Shown here: positions 1 through 6,641 of the stretch, one piece after another | How positions within the stretch are numbered: position 1 is the stretch's first letter | Layout: every line of letters begins with the position of its first letter | Assembly (NCBI GenBank): GCA_964392615.1 | Contig: CAYMRB010000148.1 | Location: forward strand, 1-20,521 | Source: CAYMRB01 sp964392615 | Lineage (GTDB): Bacteria; Planctomycetota; UBA8108 | Direction: 5' to 3' | Length of the DNA stretch: 20,521 nucleotides | Program-made: the position numbers and the translations under genes | Notes under the pieces: model-generated | Told to the model about the DNA's origin: nothing | The model's database searches: none | The model's input: only the letters and a program-made list of their open reading frames with translations

Positions 1-332
1 CTGGGTTCCTGGGTTCCTTAGAAATCCTACTTGGAGGCGGCAGAAGTCCTCGCCGAAGAACAAGAATCCGGACGTTAGTAGTACAGAGAAGAGAAAGACA
101 GAGAAGAGGATTCGCCCCCTTCCTGTATTCTCTGTGGCCTCTAAGGCTCTGTGGTGAATCCTCTTTCTCTTGGCTCGAGCAAGACGGGCGATCCGTCCGA
201 CGCCGACGCCCCAAACCCCGCAGGCATGGGCTGCTCGACGAGCGATCCCCGAGGGCTGCGGTACAAACCCTCCCAGCCAGCCCATGCCCCGGTTAGAATG
301 CCCGGCCGCCCCCGGTCCGGAGACACGCCCCC
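1..332. other. Gene-free leader region with AT/purine-rich repeats
   Basis: I see no convincing gene in this stretch. It opens with a short tandem duplication (CTGGGTTC twice, 1-18). Positions 80-170 are clearly less GC-rich than the rest of the window and are built from AGAGAAG-type purine runs on one side and CTCTGTGG/CTCTTTCTCT pyrimidine runs on the other. A weak -10-like TAGAAT lies at 294-299, about 33 bases before the first gene, with no good -35 partner. Long open frames on both strands here are Arg/Pro-rich and look like artefacts of high GC. Confidence 0.6.
83..165. repeat. Direct and inverted repeats in AT-rich leader
   Basis: The 11-base word ACAGAGAAGAG occurs twice (83-93 and 98-108). 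The 10-base AAGAGGATTC (104-113) is exactly complementary to GAATCCTCTT (156-165), and ACAGAGAA (83-90 and 98-105) is complementary to TTCTCTGT (128-135). Two alternative hairpins are therefore possible. The pyrimidine half (CTCTGTGG...CTCTGTGGTGAA, 130-158) has the look of a dispersed intergenic repeat; that comparison is from memory and not tested. Confidence 0.6.
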
Positions 333-1055
333 ATGGCCAAGTGCCCGATCTGTTCGAAGCGCAAGGGCAAGCGCGCTTGCCCGGCCGTCGATGATGCGAT
401 CTGCTCGCCGTGCTGCGGTCAGCATCGACTCGGCGAGATTTCGTGCCCTCAAGACTGTCCGTGGCTCGAGTCCGAATTCTATCAGCTCGACCGCCGACGC
501 GAGCGCGCACGAGCGCGCGGGCGGAAGTTCCTCAGCGCTCTCGGAGACTTGTTCGCGAACGAGGCGAGCCGCGAGTTCGCCATGTGGATCCAGGCCGACG
601 TGTACTGGTTCGCCGACCGCATCGGCCCGGTCGACAACGAGTTCGCCGCGGCCGGGTACGAGTCCGCAGCGACTCGGGCCTCCACCGTGCTCGTCGCTGG
701 CGTCACGCCGCATCCGTTGGGCGACTACCTGGTAGCGCTCTGCGACGAGAGCCCGCGCTATGCGAAGCTCGCCAGCGAACACCGCGTCGACGCCGCGCTG
801 CGCAAGAAGTCGCTGCTGCGCCTGAGCTCCTTCTGCCACCGCCACGGAAGCGGGACCTCGACCTCCTACGTCGACGAGCTCCGCACGTACTACGGCGAGC
901 TCGACTTCGAGGCGGATTTCGACTACACGCCCGTCGAGGAGCTCGCGGACCACGCCGTCGGTGCATGGCTGCGTCAGCATCTTCCGCCGGACGAAGGGGG
1001 CGCCCCCGACGACGGGGGCAGCGCACGCGCCAGCGGACTCGTCCTGCCGGACTGA
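333..1055 (+). CDS. Cys-rich N-terminal (putative zinc-binding) protein of unknown function
   Basis: This 240-aa protein begins with eight cysteines in its first 42 residues (C4, C7, C16, C24, C27, C28, C38, C42) plus H31. The pattern is CPIC-x8-CP-x6-CxxCCGxHR-x5-CPxDCPWL, which reads as a compact metal-binding module, most likely for zinc. The remaining 195 residues are charged and mostly helical in character, without a motif I recognise. There is no signal peptide or membrane segment, so it is probably cytoplasmic. The ATG at 333 follows a non-coding leader, lacks an obvious Shine-Dalgarno sequence, and places the Cys module at the very N-terminus. Its TGA stop overlaps the ATG of mqnB (TGATG), so it is probably co-translated with the menaquinone genes. 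The function is unknown; the metal-binding role is inferred from cysteine spacing only. Confidence 0.75.
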   Translation: MAKCPICSKRKGKRACPAVDDAICSPCCGQHRLGEISCPQDCPWLESEFYQLDRRRERARARGRKFLSALGDLFANEASREFAMWIQADVYWFADRIGPVDNEFAAAGYESAATRASTVLVAGVTPHPLGDYLVALCDESPRYAKLASEHRVDAALRKKSLLRLSSFCHRHGSGTSTSYVDELRTYYGELDFEADFDYTPVEELADHAVGAWLRQHLPPDEGGAPDDGGSARASGLVLPD

Positions 1056-1807
1056 TGCCCGCTCCACCGTCGAGTCGCGGTCCCGTCCTGGTGCTGGTCC
1101 CCACCGAGCGAGAGGCCGCGCCGATAGAGCACCGGCTCGCGATCGGGGCGGACGGCGGTGCCTCCGCCCTGACGCGCGTCGAGCTGCGGGTGACCGGAGT
1201 CGGCAAGGTGCCGACGGCTCTGGCGGCAGACGCCGCGTGCCGGGAGCTCGCCCCGTCGGCGGTGTTCCTCGTGGGATGCGCCGGCGCATTCGAGGCCGCG
1301 TCGCCGCCGCTCGACGTCGGCGATGTCGCGCTGGCGACCGAGGACGTGCTGGCGGACGAGGGGGTCGAGACGGACGACGGATTCCTGACGCTGCGCGACC
1401 TCGACTTCCCGACCGGTTCCCGCGGCGGCGAGACGATCTTCGCGACCGTGCCGCTCGTCGGGCCGAGCGCCGCCGAAGCGTCGCGATTGCAGGACGCTGC
1501 GCGAGGCGGATTCCGCGTGATCGCGGGCCGCCTGGTGACGGTTTCCTCGGGGTCGGGGACCGATGCGCGAGCGCGTCAGGTCTTCGAGCGATGCGCGCCG
1601 ATTGCCGAGAGCCTCGAGGGCGCGGCCGCGGCGCTCGTCGCCTGGCGCCGCGGCATTCCGTGCCGCGAAATCCGCGGCATCTCGAACCGCGTCGGCGCGC
1701 GCGATCGCGACGCGTGGGACATCGATCTCGCCTGTGAACACGCGGGCCTGGGCGCGCGAGCCTGGATCGACGCGCTGCGAGACGGCGAGACGGAGACACC
1801 GACATGA
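1055..1807 (+). CDS. mqnB: Futalosine hydrolase MqnB
   Basis: The 250-aa product matches futalosine hydrolase, which in the futalosine route to menaquinone releases hypoxanthine from futalosine to give dehypoxanthine futalosine. Features of the purine nucleoside phosphorylase/MTAN-like fold are visible: a strand-like start with VPTEREA, then GVGKVPTA, a GCAGAF glycine motif near residue 80, an ESLEGAAAA helix in the place of the family's EMEGAA motif, and a C-terminal SNRVGARDRDAW segment that marks futalosine hydrolases among nucleosidases. The open frame extends far upstream, but that part is an artefact overlapping the Cys-rich gene; the ATG at 1055 gives the normal family length and sits in the preceding gene's stop codon (TGATG). 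Its own stop overlaps the start of mqnD (ATGA), which supports the same pathway. Confidence 0.92.
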   Translation: MPAPPSSRGPVLVLVPTEREAAPIEHRLAIGADGGASALTRVELRVTGVGKVPTALAADAACRELAPSAVFLVGCAGAFEAASPPLDVGDVALATEDVLADEGVETDDGFLTLRDLDFPTGSRGGETIFATVPLVGPSAAEASRLQDAARGGFRVIAGRLVTVSSGSGTDARARQVFERCAPIAESLEGAAAALVAWRRGIPCREIRGISNRVGARDRDAWDIDLACEHAGLGARAWIDALRDGETETPT

Positions 1808-2661
1808 CGACGACTCTGCGAGTCGGCCTCTCGACGTGTCCGAACGACACGTTCATCTTCCACGCGCTCCTCGAGCGCCTCGTCGCGGTGCCCGGCTGCC
1901 GCGTCGAGCCGGTGTTCGAAGACGTCGAGACGCTGAATCAGCTGGCGCGCGACGCGCGGCTCGAGGTCACAAAGATCTCGTTCCATGCGTACGGACACCT
2001 GCGGGAACGATATCGCCTGCTCGACGCGGGAGCCGCGCTTGGCCGCGGCTGTGGTCCGCTCGTCGTCGAACGCCCACGCGGGTCGACCGACGGGAAAGCC
2101 GGAGCACCGACAGACCTCGCAGCTTGCCGCATCGCGATCCCGGGGCGCTGGACGAGCGCGGCGCTCTTGCTGCGACTCCACACACCGAGCCTGCGGGACG
2201 AACAGCTCGTCGAGATGCCGTTCGACGCGATCCTCGGTGCCGTCGCGGATGGATCGGTGGACGCCGGGTTGATCATCCACGAGAGCCGATTCACGTTCGC
2301 CGATTACGGTCTCGTCGCGCGCGTCGACCTCGGCGATTGGTGGGAGAGCCAGCACGGTCACCCGATCCCGCTGGGCGGCATCATCGCGCGCCGCGACCTG
2401 GGCAGCGAGGTGATCCGCGCGTTCGATCGCGCGCTGCTCGACAGCGTCGTCTACGCTCGCGAGCATCCCGACGCGTCGCGCGAATTCGTCCGCCAGCACG
2501 CGCAGGAGCTGGACGACGACGTGACGCGCGCTCACATCGACCTCTACGTCAACGACTTCACGGTCGATCTCGGCGCCGAGGGACACGCGGCGGTCGACCA
2601 CCTCTTCGCGATCGCGACGCGCGAGGGGATCATCCCGGCGTGCTCCGAAGAGGCGGACTGA
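1804..2661 (+). CDS. mqnD: 1,4-dihydroxy-6-naphthoate synthase MqnD
   Basis: The 285-aa protein has the hallmarks of MqnD, the enzyme that converts cyclic dehypoxanthine futalosine to 1,4-dihydroxy-6-naphthoate. The N-terminus reads LSTCPNDTFIFHAL, followed by a DVETLN segment, EVTKISFHAYGHL and a Gly-rich LGRGCGPLVV strand, all in the order seen in this periplasmic-binding-protein-like fold. The length agrees with the family. There is no signal peptide, as expected for this cytosolic enzyme. The ATG overlaps the mqnB stop by four bases, so translation is likely coupled. MqnA, MqnC and MqnE, also needed for the pathway, are not in the window and must be encoded elsewhere if the route is complete. 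Confidence 0.95.
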   Translation: MTTTLRVGLSTCPNDTFIFHALLERLVAVPGCRVEPVFEDVETLNQLARDARLEVTKISFHAYGHLRERYRLLDAGAALGRGCGPLVVERPRGSTDGKAGAPTDLAACRIAIPGRWTSAALLLRLHTPSLRDEQLVEMPFDAILGAVADGSVDAGLIIHESRFTFADYGLVARVDLGDWWESQHGHPIPLGGIIARRDLGSEVIRAFDRALLDSVVYAREHPDASREFVRQHAQELDDDVTRAHIDLYVNDFTVDLGAEGHAAVDHLFAIATREGIIPACSEEAD

Positions 2662-2682
2662 CGGGCATCATCGTCGATGGGA

Positions 2683-3573
2683 TCACGCGCAAGGCGGGAA
2701 TGACTCGCACGTCAGCGCGTCGCTCGTCGGGTCCGCGCCGCAATCGAGCCGACCCGGAACCGGGAACTCCGGCCCGGCGAGAAACAGAAGCAGCAGCGTG
2801 TAGACGGCGTCGGGAAGCTCGATCCGACCGTCGTCGTTCGCATCGGCCGCATCGACACACGTCGGCGCGGCGCCGCCGCGAAAGAGGTAGTTCAACGAGA
2901 ACACGGCGTCCGCGACGCTCACCGCGCCATCCGCGTTGGAGTCCCCTCGCGAGAACGAGGGCGCCCCGCCCGCTGCGACGAGACCGTGCACGACAGCGTG
3001 CGGGAAGTGCGATCGGCCTTCTATCGTGAGGTTGATCTCGACGGGCGGAGAGCCTTCCGCCCCGATCTCGCGGTCGACCAGCCGGATCACCGTTCCCGAA
3101 TCGGGAACCTCGCCGACCGGATCGTACGCCGCTCGCGCCAGCGTGCTCCTGCCACTCGCGAGCACCGTCGGCGTGACGAACGAGAGCACGACGGCCGAGA
3201 TGAACCCACCGGGGACCGCCCGCGTCACGTCGAAGTTGGGCGTCACCACCGCCTCCCGCGCGTCCGTCCCGTTGGTGGTCACACTCTCCGGCACGAGCGA
3301 CAGAAACTCCGAATCGTGCGACACGCCGTACGACCAGCCCTGCGGACCGATGCTCGTGCTGTCCACGACCAACACCACCCACATGCGGATCGGCTCGCCC
3401 GCAGGGACTTCGCGCGCCGCGATCGTCGACGTGCCGGTCGACTCGAACTCGATCTCGAGAGTGTCGAGGCTGCACCCCGGTCCCGGCGTGCAGAGCTCCT
3501 CCCGAAGCTCCTGGGAACCGACGCGAGCGGAGAGCACGAGAACGCACAGCAGAGTCGTTCGGCCTATCCGCAT
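2683..3573 (-). CDS. Secreted protein with C-terminal dockerin-like calcium-binding domain
   Basis: This 296-aa protein starts with a signal peptide (Met-Arg-Ile-Gly-Arg, then a hydrophobic core to about residue 20). Residues 25-200 look like an all-beta, possibly cohesin- or adhesin-like module; I do not recognise the family with certainty. Residues 210-265 are two dockerin-type repeats: GDSNADGAVSVADAVFSLNYLF and, 33 residues on, DANDDGRIELPDAVYTLLLLF, each with the Asp/Asn ligand pattern of a calcium loop followed by a helix. The tail has the Cys residues common after planctomycete dockerins (DPTSDALTC). The open frame extends 35 codons further upstream, but the ATG at 3573 has a GGAGG five bases before it and gives a clean signal peptide. 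It is convergent with mqnD, 21 bases apart. Confidence 0.8.
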   Translation of the reverse strand: MRIGRTTLLCVLVLSARVGSQELREELCTPGPGCSLDTLEIEFESTGTSTIAAREVPAGEPIRMWVVLVVDSTSIGPQGWSYGVSHDSEFLSLVPESVTTNGTDAREAVVTPNFDVTRAVPGGFISAVVLSFVTPTVLASGRSTLARAAYDPVGEVPDSGTVIRLVDREIGAEGSPPVEINLTIEGRSHFPHAVVHGLVAAGGAPSFSRGDSNADGAVSVADAVFSLNYLFRGGAAPTCVDAADANDDGRIELPDAVYTLLLLFLAGPEFPVPGRLDCGADPTSDALTCESFPPCA

Positions 3574-3578
3574 GAGAG

Positions 3579-3583
3579 CCTCC
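3579..3583 (-). promoter_or_regulatory. Ribosome binding site deciding the start at 3573
   Basis: On the minus strand GGAGG lies five bases before the ATG at 3573. It supports this start over the in-frame Met 35 codons upstream, which would add an Arg-rich extension before the signal peptide. Confidence 0.75.
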
Positions 3584-3707
3584 ACGCCGTTGCCCGCTTG
3601 CGCTCGCCGCCGGTGGTGCGACGCCGCAAGCGTCGCCCGTCGAGAGTCAACGCTACGTCGCGTTCGATCGGACGTCAACCGGTTTCGGAGCCACGGCGTG
3701 CGACACG

Positions 3708-3768
3708 AAAAACCCCCCGAAGAGGAAACCCTCAGGGCATCGGGCGTGCAAATCGACCTCTTCGGGGG
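3708..3768 (-). terminator. Rho-independent terminator after the upstream dockerin-like gene
   Basis: CCCCCGAAGAGG (3714-3725) and CCTCTTCGGGGG (3757-3768) are perfectly complementary and give a 12-bp stem. Read on the minus strand the stem ends in a G run followed directly by five T (AAAAA at 3708-3712 on the plus strand). It lies about 85 bases past the stop at 3853, so it should end the transcript of that gene and isolate the next minus-strand gene. The 31-base loop is long for a simple terminator and contains a small CCCT/AGGG inner hairpin. Confidence 0.8.
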
Positions 3769-3817
3769 TTCTGATTGTCAGCGCAGTGTCAGGCGATCAG
3801 CGCGATTCGATCCCGGG

Positions 3818-3830
3818 CAGAATCGTGGGG
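3818..3830. repeat. 13-base direct repeat, copy 1
   Basis: CAGAATCGTGGGG occurs here, just past the 3' end of the dockerin-like gene at 3853-4923, and again at 4981-4993, upstream of its 5' end. A related GATC(C)CGGGCAG word also precedes each copy (3809 and 4951). Confidence 0.55.
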
Positions 3831-3852
3831 ACCCCGGGGGCACGGTCGCCCG

Positions 3853-4923
3853 TCACGGGCAGAGCTCGTCGCAGTAGCAGTAGTCCTCATCGATCCGCAC
3901 GCCAGTCTCGCAGCCGCGCTCGTCCTCGAAGCCCTGATTGCATGTCAGGCAATCGGGTGTCGGGTCGATCGCGAGGCCGAGATACGGCTCGCGGAAGTCG
4001 GTGCCGTGATTGAACAGCCAATTGAGCGTGAACACGGGATCGCCGAGGTCGATCTCGCCGCTATCGTCGGCGTCGGCCGCGTCGAGGCAACCGGGTGCCG
4101 CCGCGCCGAGGAACAGCCACTGCAGCGTGCGCACCGGATCGCTCAGATCGCGCTCGCAGTTCATGTCGGTGTCGCCGCGCAGGAAGAAGCCGATCTCGCC
4201 GATGATCAGGATGCCGCCGCCGCCGAGGTCCTCCTCCGGGATCTCGCGCCGTCCCGCGTCGACGCCCGCCTCGACGGCGACGTCGGCCGTGTTGCGGACG
4301 AACGCGGGCACGTCGTCGAACTCGACGGGACCGATCTCCTCGAAGCGTACCGCTGTGAAGCCGTTCACCGCATGGCGGCGAACGCGGAACACGAGGTCGA
4401 AGATCGGCACCTCCGCGTTTTGGCCGACCGCCAAGCGATCGTTCGGATTCACCGTGTCGATCGCGAGGATGACGAATCCCTCGTGGCGATCGTCGACGGC
4501 ATCGACCGGATCGGGAGGCGGTCCGTCGATCCGCTCCTCGCCGTTGTCGATGATCACGTCGACGTTCTCCTGGAACTCCGGCGCCACGTTCTCACGCACG
4601 TCGCGAACGCCGCGCAGGAAGACCTGGGTCTCGTCGAAGTTCACCGCGAGCGCGAGCGACCGCAGCGGCGTGTCGGTGAACAGGCTGACCCGCACGGCGA
4701 CGTCTTCACCCGGCCGGCCGTGCACCTCGTCGATCGACAGGCGAATGACCGGCTCGGGCGCGACCTCGCCGACTCCTTCGACGTTGGGGACGGGGTCGTT
4801 CGCCCCGTTCTCTCCAGCTGGTCCACCGGCCGCAGGCTCGTCGGCGACAGCGGGCGACAGCCACCACGCCGCGGCAACGAGGGCTGCCAGGATCGGCAGC
4901 CGGAACCGGATCGGGACACACAT
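3853..4923 (-). CDS. Secreted cohesin-like/dockerin-like protein with Cys-rich tail
   Basis: The 356-aa product has an N-terminal signal peptide (Arg-Phe-Arg, then a hydrophobic AALVAAAWWLSPAVA core ending near residue 28), a Gly/Pro/Asn-rich spacer, and a beta-sandwich region (about 55-230) whose opening VIRLSIDEVHGRPGEDVAVRV and LALAVNFDETQ resembles cohesin-type domains. Residues 250-310 form a dockerin-like pair. The first loop is degenerate (GDTDMNCERDLSDPV, with Cys in place of the usual Gly); the second is canonical (DADDSGEIDLGDPV). The C-terminus is rich in Cys (DCLTC, YCYCDELC), which suggests disulfides outside the cytoplasm. The ATG at 4923 is chosen because it opens the signal peptide and has AAAGGA about eight bases upstream; the frame itself runs on to 5172. 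The function is unknown, perhaps cell-surface scaffolding or adhesion. Confidence 0.8.
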   Translation of the reverse strand: MCVPIRFRLPILAALVAAAWWLSPAVADEPAAGGPAGENGANDPVPNVEGVGEVAPEPVIRLSIDEVHGRPGEDVAVRVSLFTDTPLRSLALAVNFDETQVFLRGVRDVRENVAPEFQENVDVIIDNGEERIDGPPPDPVDAVDDRHEGFVILAIDTVNPNDRLAVGQNAEVPIFDLVFRVRRHAVNGFTAVRFEEIGPVEFDDVPAFVRNTADVAVEAGVDAGRREIPEEDLGGGGILIIGEIGFFLRGDTDMNCERDLSDPVRTLQWLFLGAAAPGCLDAADADDSGEIDLGDPVFTLNWLFNHGTDFREPYLGLAIDPTPDCLTCNQGFEDERGCETGVRIDEDYCYCDELCP

Positions 4924-4980
4924 GACCGATTTCCTTTCCGCCCTCCCCCGGATCCGGGCAGGCTCTCGGGTTCCCCCAGA

Positions 4981-4993
4981 CAGAATCGTGGGG
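4981..4993. repeat. 13-base direct repeat, copy 2
   Basis: Second copy of CAGAATCGTGGGG (first at 3818-3830). The two copies flank the secreted dockerin-like gene in the same orientation. Confidence 0.55.
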
Positions 4994-5051
4994 CCCTCCC
5001 GCGACCGGGGCGGCGTTCCTTCGGCACAGACCTCGACGAGCACCGCTATCC

Positions 5052-5080
5052 ATACTAGGGACGCAGCGGCACCTCGTCCA
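5052..5080 (-). promoter_or_regulatory. Possible promoter for the dockerin-like gene
   Basis: On the minus strand TGGACG (5075-5080) and TAGTAT (5052-5057) are 17 bases apart, resembling -35 and -10 boxes with imperfect matches. The -10 lies about 130 bases before the ATG at 4923. The region is locally AT-richer than its surroundings. This is a weak pattern match only. Confidence 0.3.
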
Positions 5081-5201
5081 CCAGGACTATCGCAAACGGC
5101 TGGCCGTTCGCGAGCAAGGTCGTAAGTCCTTTTCGGAGGTGGCTCTCGGCGGACGATCCCGGCCGAGTGCAAAGCCGGCTTGACGTTCTGAAGGCGCGGA
5201 T

Positions 5202-5216
5202 TGACACGCGGTGTCA
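5202..5216. promoter_or_regulatory. Inverted repeat overlapping a TTGACA box upstream of pgk
   Basis: TGACAC-GCG-GTGTCA is a perfect 6-3-6 inverted repeat. Its left arm shares TTGACA (5201-5206), the consensus -35 hexamer. No good -10 follows at 16-18 bases, so the site may be an operator, or the match may be chance. It lies about 170 bases before the pgk start. Confidence 0.35.
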
Positions 5217-5384
5217 GCTCGGATGCCGTGTCGCGCTCCCCATCCGACCACCGTCCCGTCAGAAACGCGCTGTACCTCCTGGCCGGGACGCGGTATCAGT
5301 CTTCGGTTCGTGAACTGATCGATCGAACGCCCGCTGCGGCGCGGGTTCGTTCGCAGGCCCCATCCCGACCCCGGAACGACCGCG

Positions 5385-6578
5385 ATGACCAAGCTCTTCG
5401 TCACCGACCTCGACGTCCAAGGCAAGCGGGTTCTCGTCCGCGCCGACCTCAACGTGCCACTCAGGGACGGCGTGATCACCGACGACCGCCGCATCCGCGA
5501 GTCGCTGCCGACGATCCAGCACCTCGTCAAGAACGGCGCTCGCACGATCCTGATGTCGCACCTCGGCCGCCCCAAGGGGCCCGAGAAGAAGTTCTCGCTG
5601 CGCCCCGTCGCGGAGCACCTGACGAAGGTTCTGGGCCGTGAGGTCCGCCTGGCGCCGGACTGCATCGGCCCCGAGGTCCAGGCGCTCGCCGACGGCCTCG
5701 GCGATGGCGACGTGCTGTTGCTCGAGAACCTCCGGTTCCACGGCGGCGAGAAGAAGAACGACCCCGAGTTCGCCGCGGCGCTCGCGTCGCTGACCGACCT
5801 CTACGTCAACGACGCCTTCGGCACGTCTCACCGCGCCCACGCGTCGATGGTCGGCGTGCCGACGAAGCTCGGCGGCGGCGCGATGGGCTACCTGCTGCGC
5901 AAGGAGATCGACTACCTGAGCGACGCGCTCGCCGATCCGCAGCGCCCGTTCGTCGCCGTCCTTGGCGGAGCGAAGGTGTCGAGCAAGATCGGCGTGATCC
6001 AGGCGCTGCTCGACAAGGTCGACACGCTCATCGTCGGCGGTGGCATGGCCTACACGATCTTCAAGGCGATGGGGCGCGACGTAGGCAATTCGCTGCTCGA
6101 GGAGGAAGCCCTCGACGACGCGCGCAACATCGTCGCGGTCGCCGGCAAGCTCAGCGCCGACCGCCTCGTGCTGCCCCAGGACGTCGTCGCGGCCGACGAT
6201 TTCTCGAACGACGCGGACTTGGTGACGGTCTCGGCGGACGCGATCCCCTCCGACCGCGAGGGCCTCGACGTCGGCCCGGCGACGATCGAGCGCTTCTGCG
6301 AGATCGTCCGAGGCGCGAAGACGGTCGTGTGGAACGGCCCGATGGGCGTCTTCGAGATGCCGAACTTCGCGCGCGGCACGAACGCGGTGGCTCAGGCGCT
6401 CGTCGAGGCGACCCAAGCCGGCGCCACCACGATCGTCGGCGGTGGCGACTCGGCCGCGGCGATCAAGGCCGCCGGGTTCGAGGACGACGTCTCGCACGTG
6501 TCGACCGGCGGCGGCGCGTCGCTCGAAATGCTCGAGGGCAAGCCGTTCCCCGGCCTGGATGCGCTGACGGACAAGTAG
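5385..6578 (+). CDS. pgk: Phosphoglycerate kinase
   Basis: The 397-aa protein is a full-length phosphoglycerate kinase, which transfers a phosphate from 1,3-bisphosphoglycerate to ADP in glycolysis and runs backwards in gluconeogenesis. Visible signatures are VLVRADLNVPL (substrate-binding Asp/Asn near residues 20-25), the MSHLGRPKG loop, LLLENLRFHGGEKKN, the LGGAKVSSKI helix start with its nucleotide-binding Lys, VWNGPMGVFE (about 315-324) and the C-terminal GGGDSAAA loop (from 352) that binds the nucleotide phosphates. The start at 5385 gives the usual N-terminus with no extension. It stands alone here; the frequent partner gap (GAPDH) is not adjacent. It is convergent with the exonuclease gene downstream. 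Confidence 0.98.
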   Translation: MTKLFVTDLDVQGKRVLVRADLNVPLRDGVITDDRRIRESLPTIQHLVKNGARTILMSHLGRPKGPEKKFSLRPVAEHLTKVLGREVRLAPDCIGPEVQALADGLGDGDVLLLENLRFHGGEKKNDPEFAAALASLTDLYVNDAFGTSHRAHASMVGVPTKLGGGAMGYLLRKEIDYLSDALADPQRPFVAVLGGAKVSSKIGVIQALLDKVDTLIVGGGMAYTIFKAMGRDVGNSLLEEEALDDARNIVAVAGKLSADRLVLPQDVVAADDFSNDADLVTVSADAIPSDREGLDVGPATIERFCEIVRGAKTVVWNGPMGVFEMPNFARGTNAVAQALVEATQAGATTIVGGGDSAAAIKAAGFEDDVSHVSTGGGASLEMLEGKPFPGLDALTDK

Positions 6579-6588
6579 GGTTCTCAGA

Positions 6589-6616
6589 CTTCGGGGCGGC
6601 AGCCGCTGCCCCGAGG
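6589..6616. terminator. GC-rich hairpin between convergent pgk and exonuclease genes
   Basis: CTTCGGGGCGGC (6589-6600) pairs with GCTGCCCCGAGG (6605-6616) around a four-base loop, a 12-bp stem with two G-U pairs in RNA. It begins ten bases past the pgk stop. Neither side carries a T run, so it is not a classical intrinsic terminator; it may stop polymerase by another route or protect 3' ends. Confidence 0.45.
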
Positions 6617-6641
6617 TCGACCGGTTCCGACTCCGACTCCG

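Larger units (their letters stand above)
4924..5384. other. Divergent intergenic region between dockerin-like gene and pgk
   Basis: This 461-base stretch separates two divergent genes and should hold both promoters. I see no gene in it. It contains the second copy of the CAGAATCGTGGGG repeat, a possible minus-strand promoter near 5052-5080 and an inverted repeat at 5202-5216. The pgk start has only a weak CGGAACG-type ribosome site. Confidence 0.6.

Noticed and set aside
410..1054. Upstream extension of the mqnB frame
   Set aside because: It overlaps the Cys-rich gene in another frame, is Arg-rich, and would add over 200 residues to an enzyme that has its normal length from 1055.
141..1856. 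A 571-codon open frame on the minus strand across the mqn genes
   Set aside because: It is extremely Arg/Ala/Pro-rich, has no domain, and lies opposite three well-supported genes; it is an artefact of high GC.
6594..6604. GGGCGGCAGCC shared with 17096-17106, both shortly after gene ends
   Set aside because: Eleven GC-only-type bases in a GC-rich genome can recur by chance, and the two surrounding hairpins differ.
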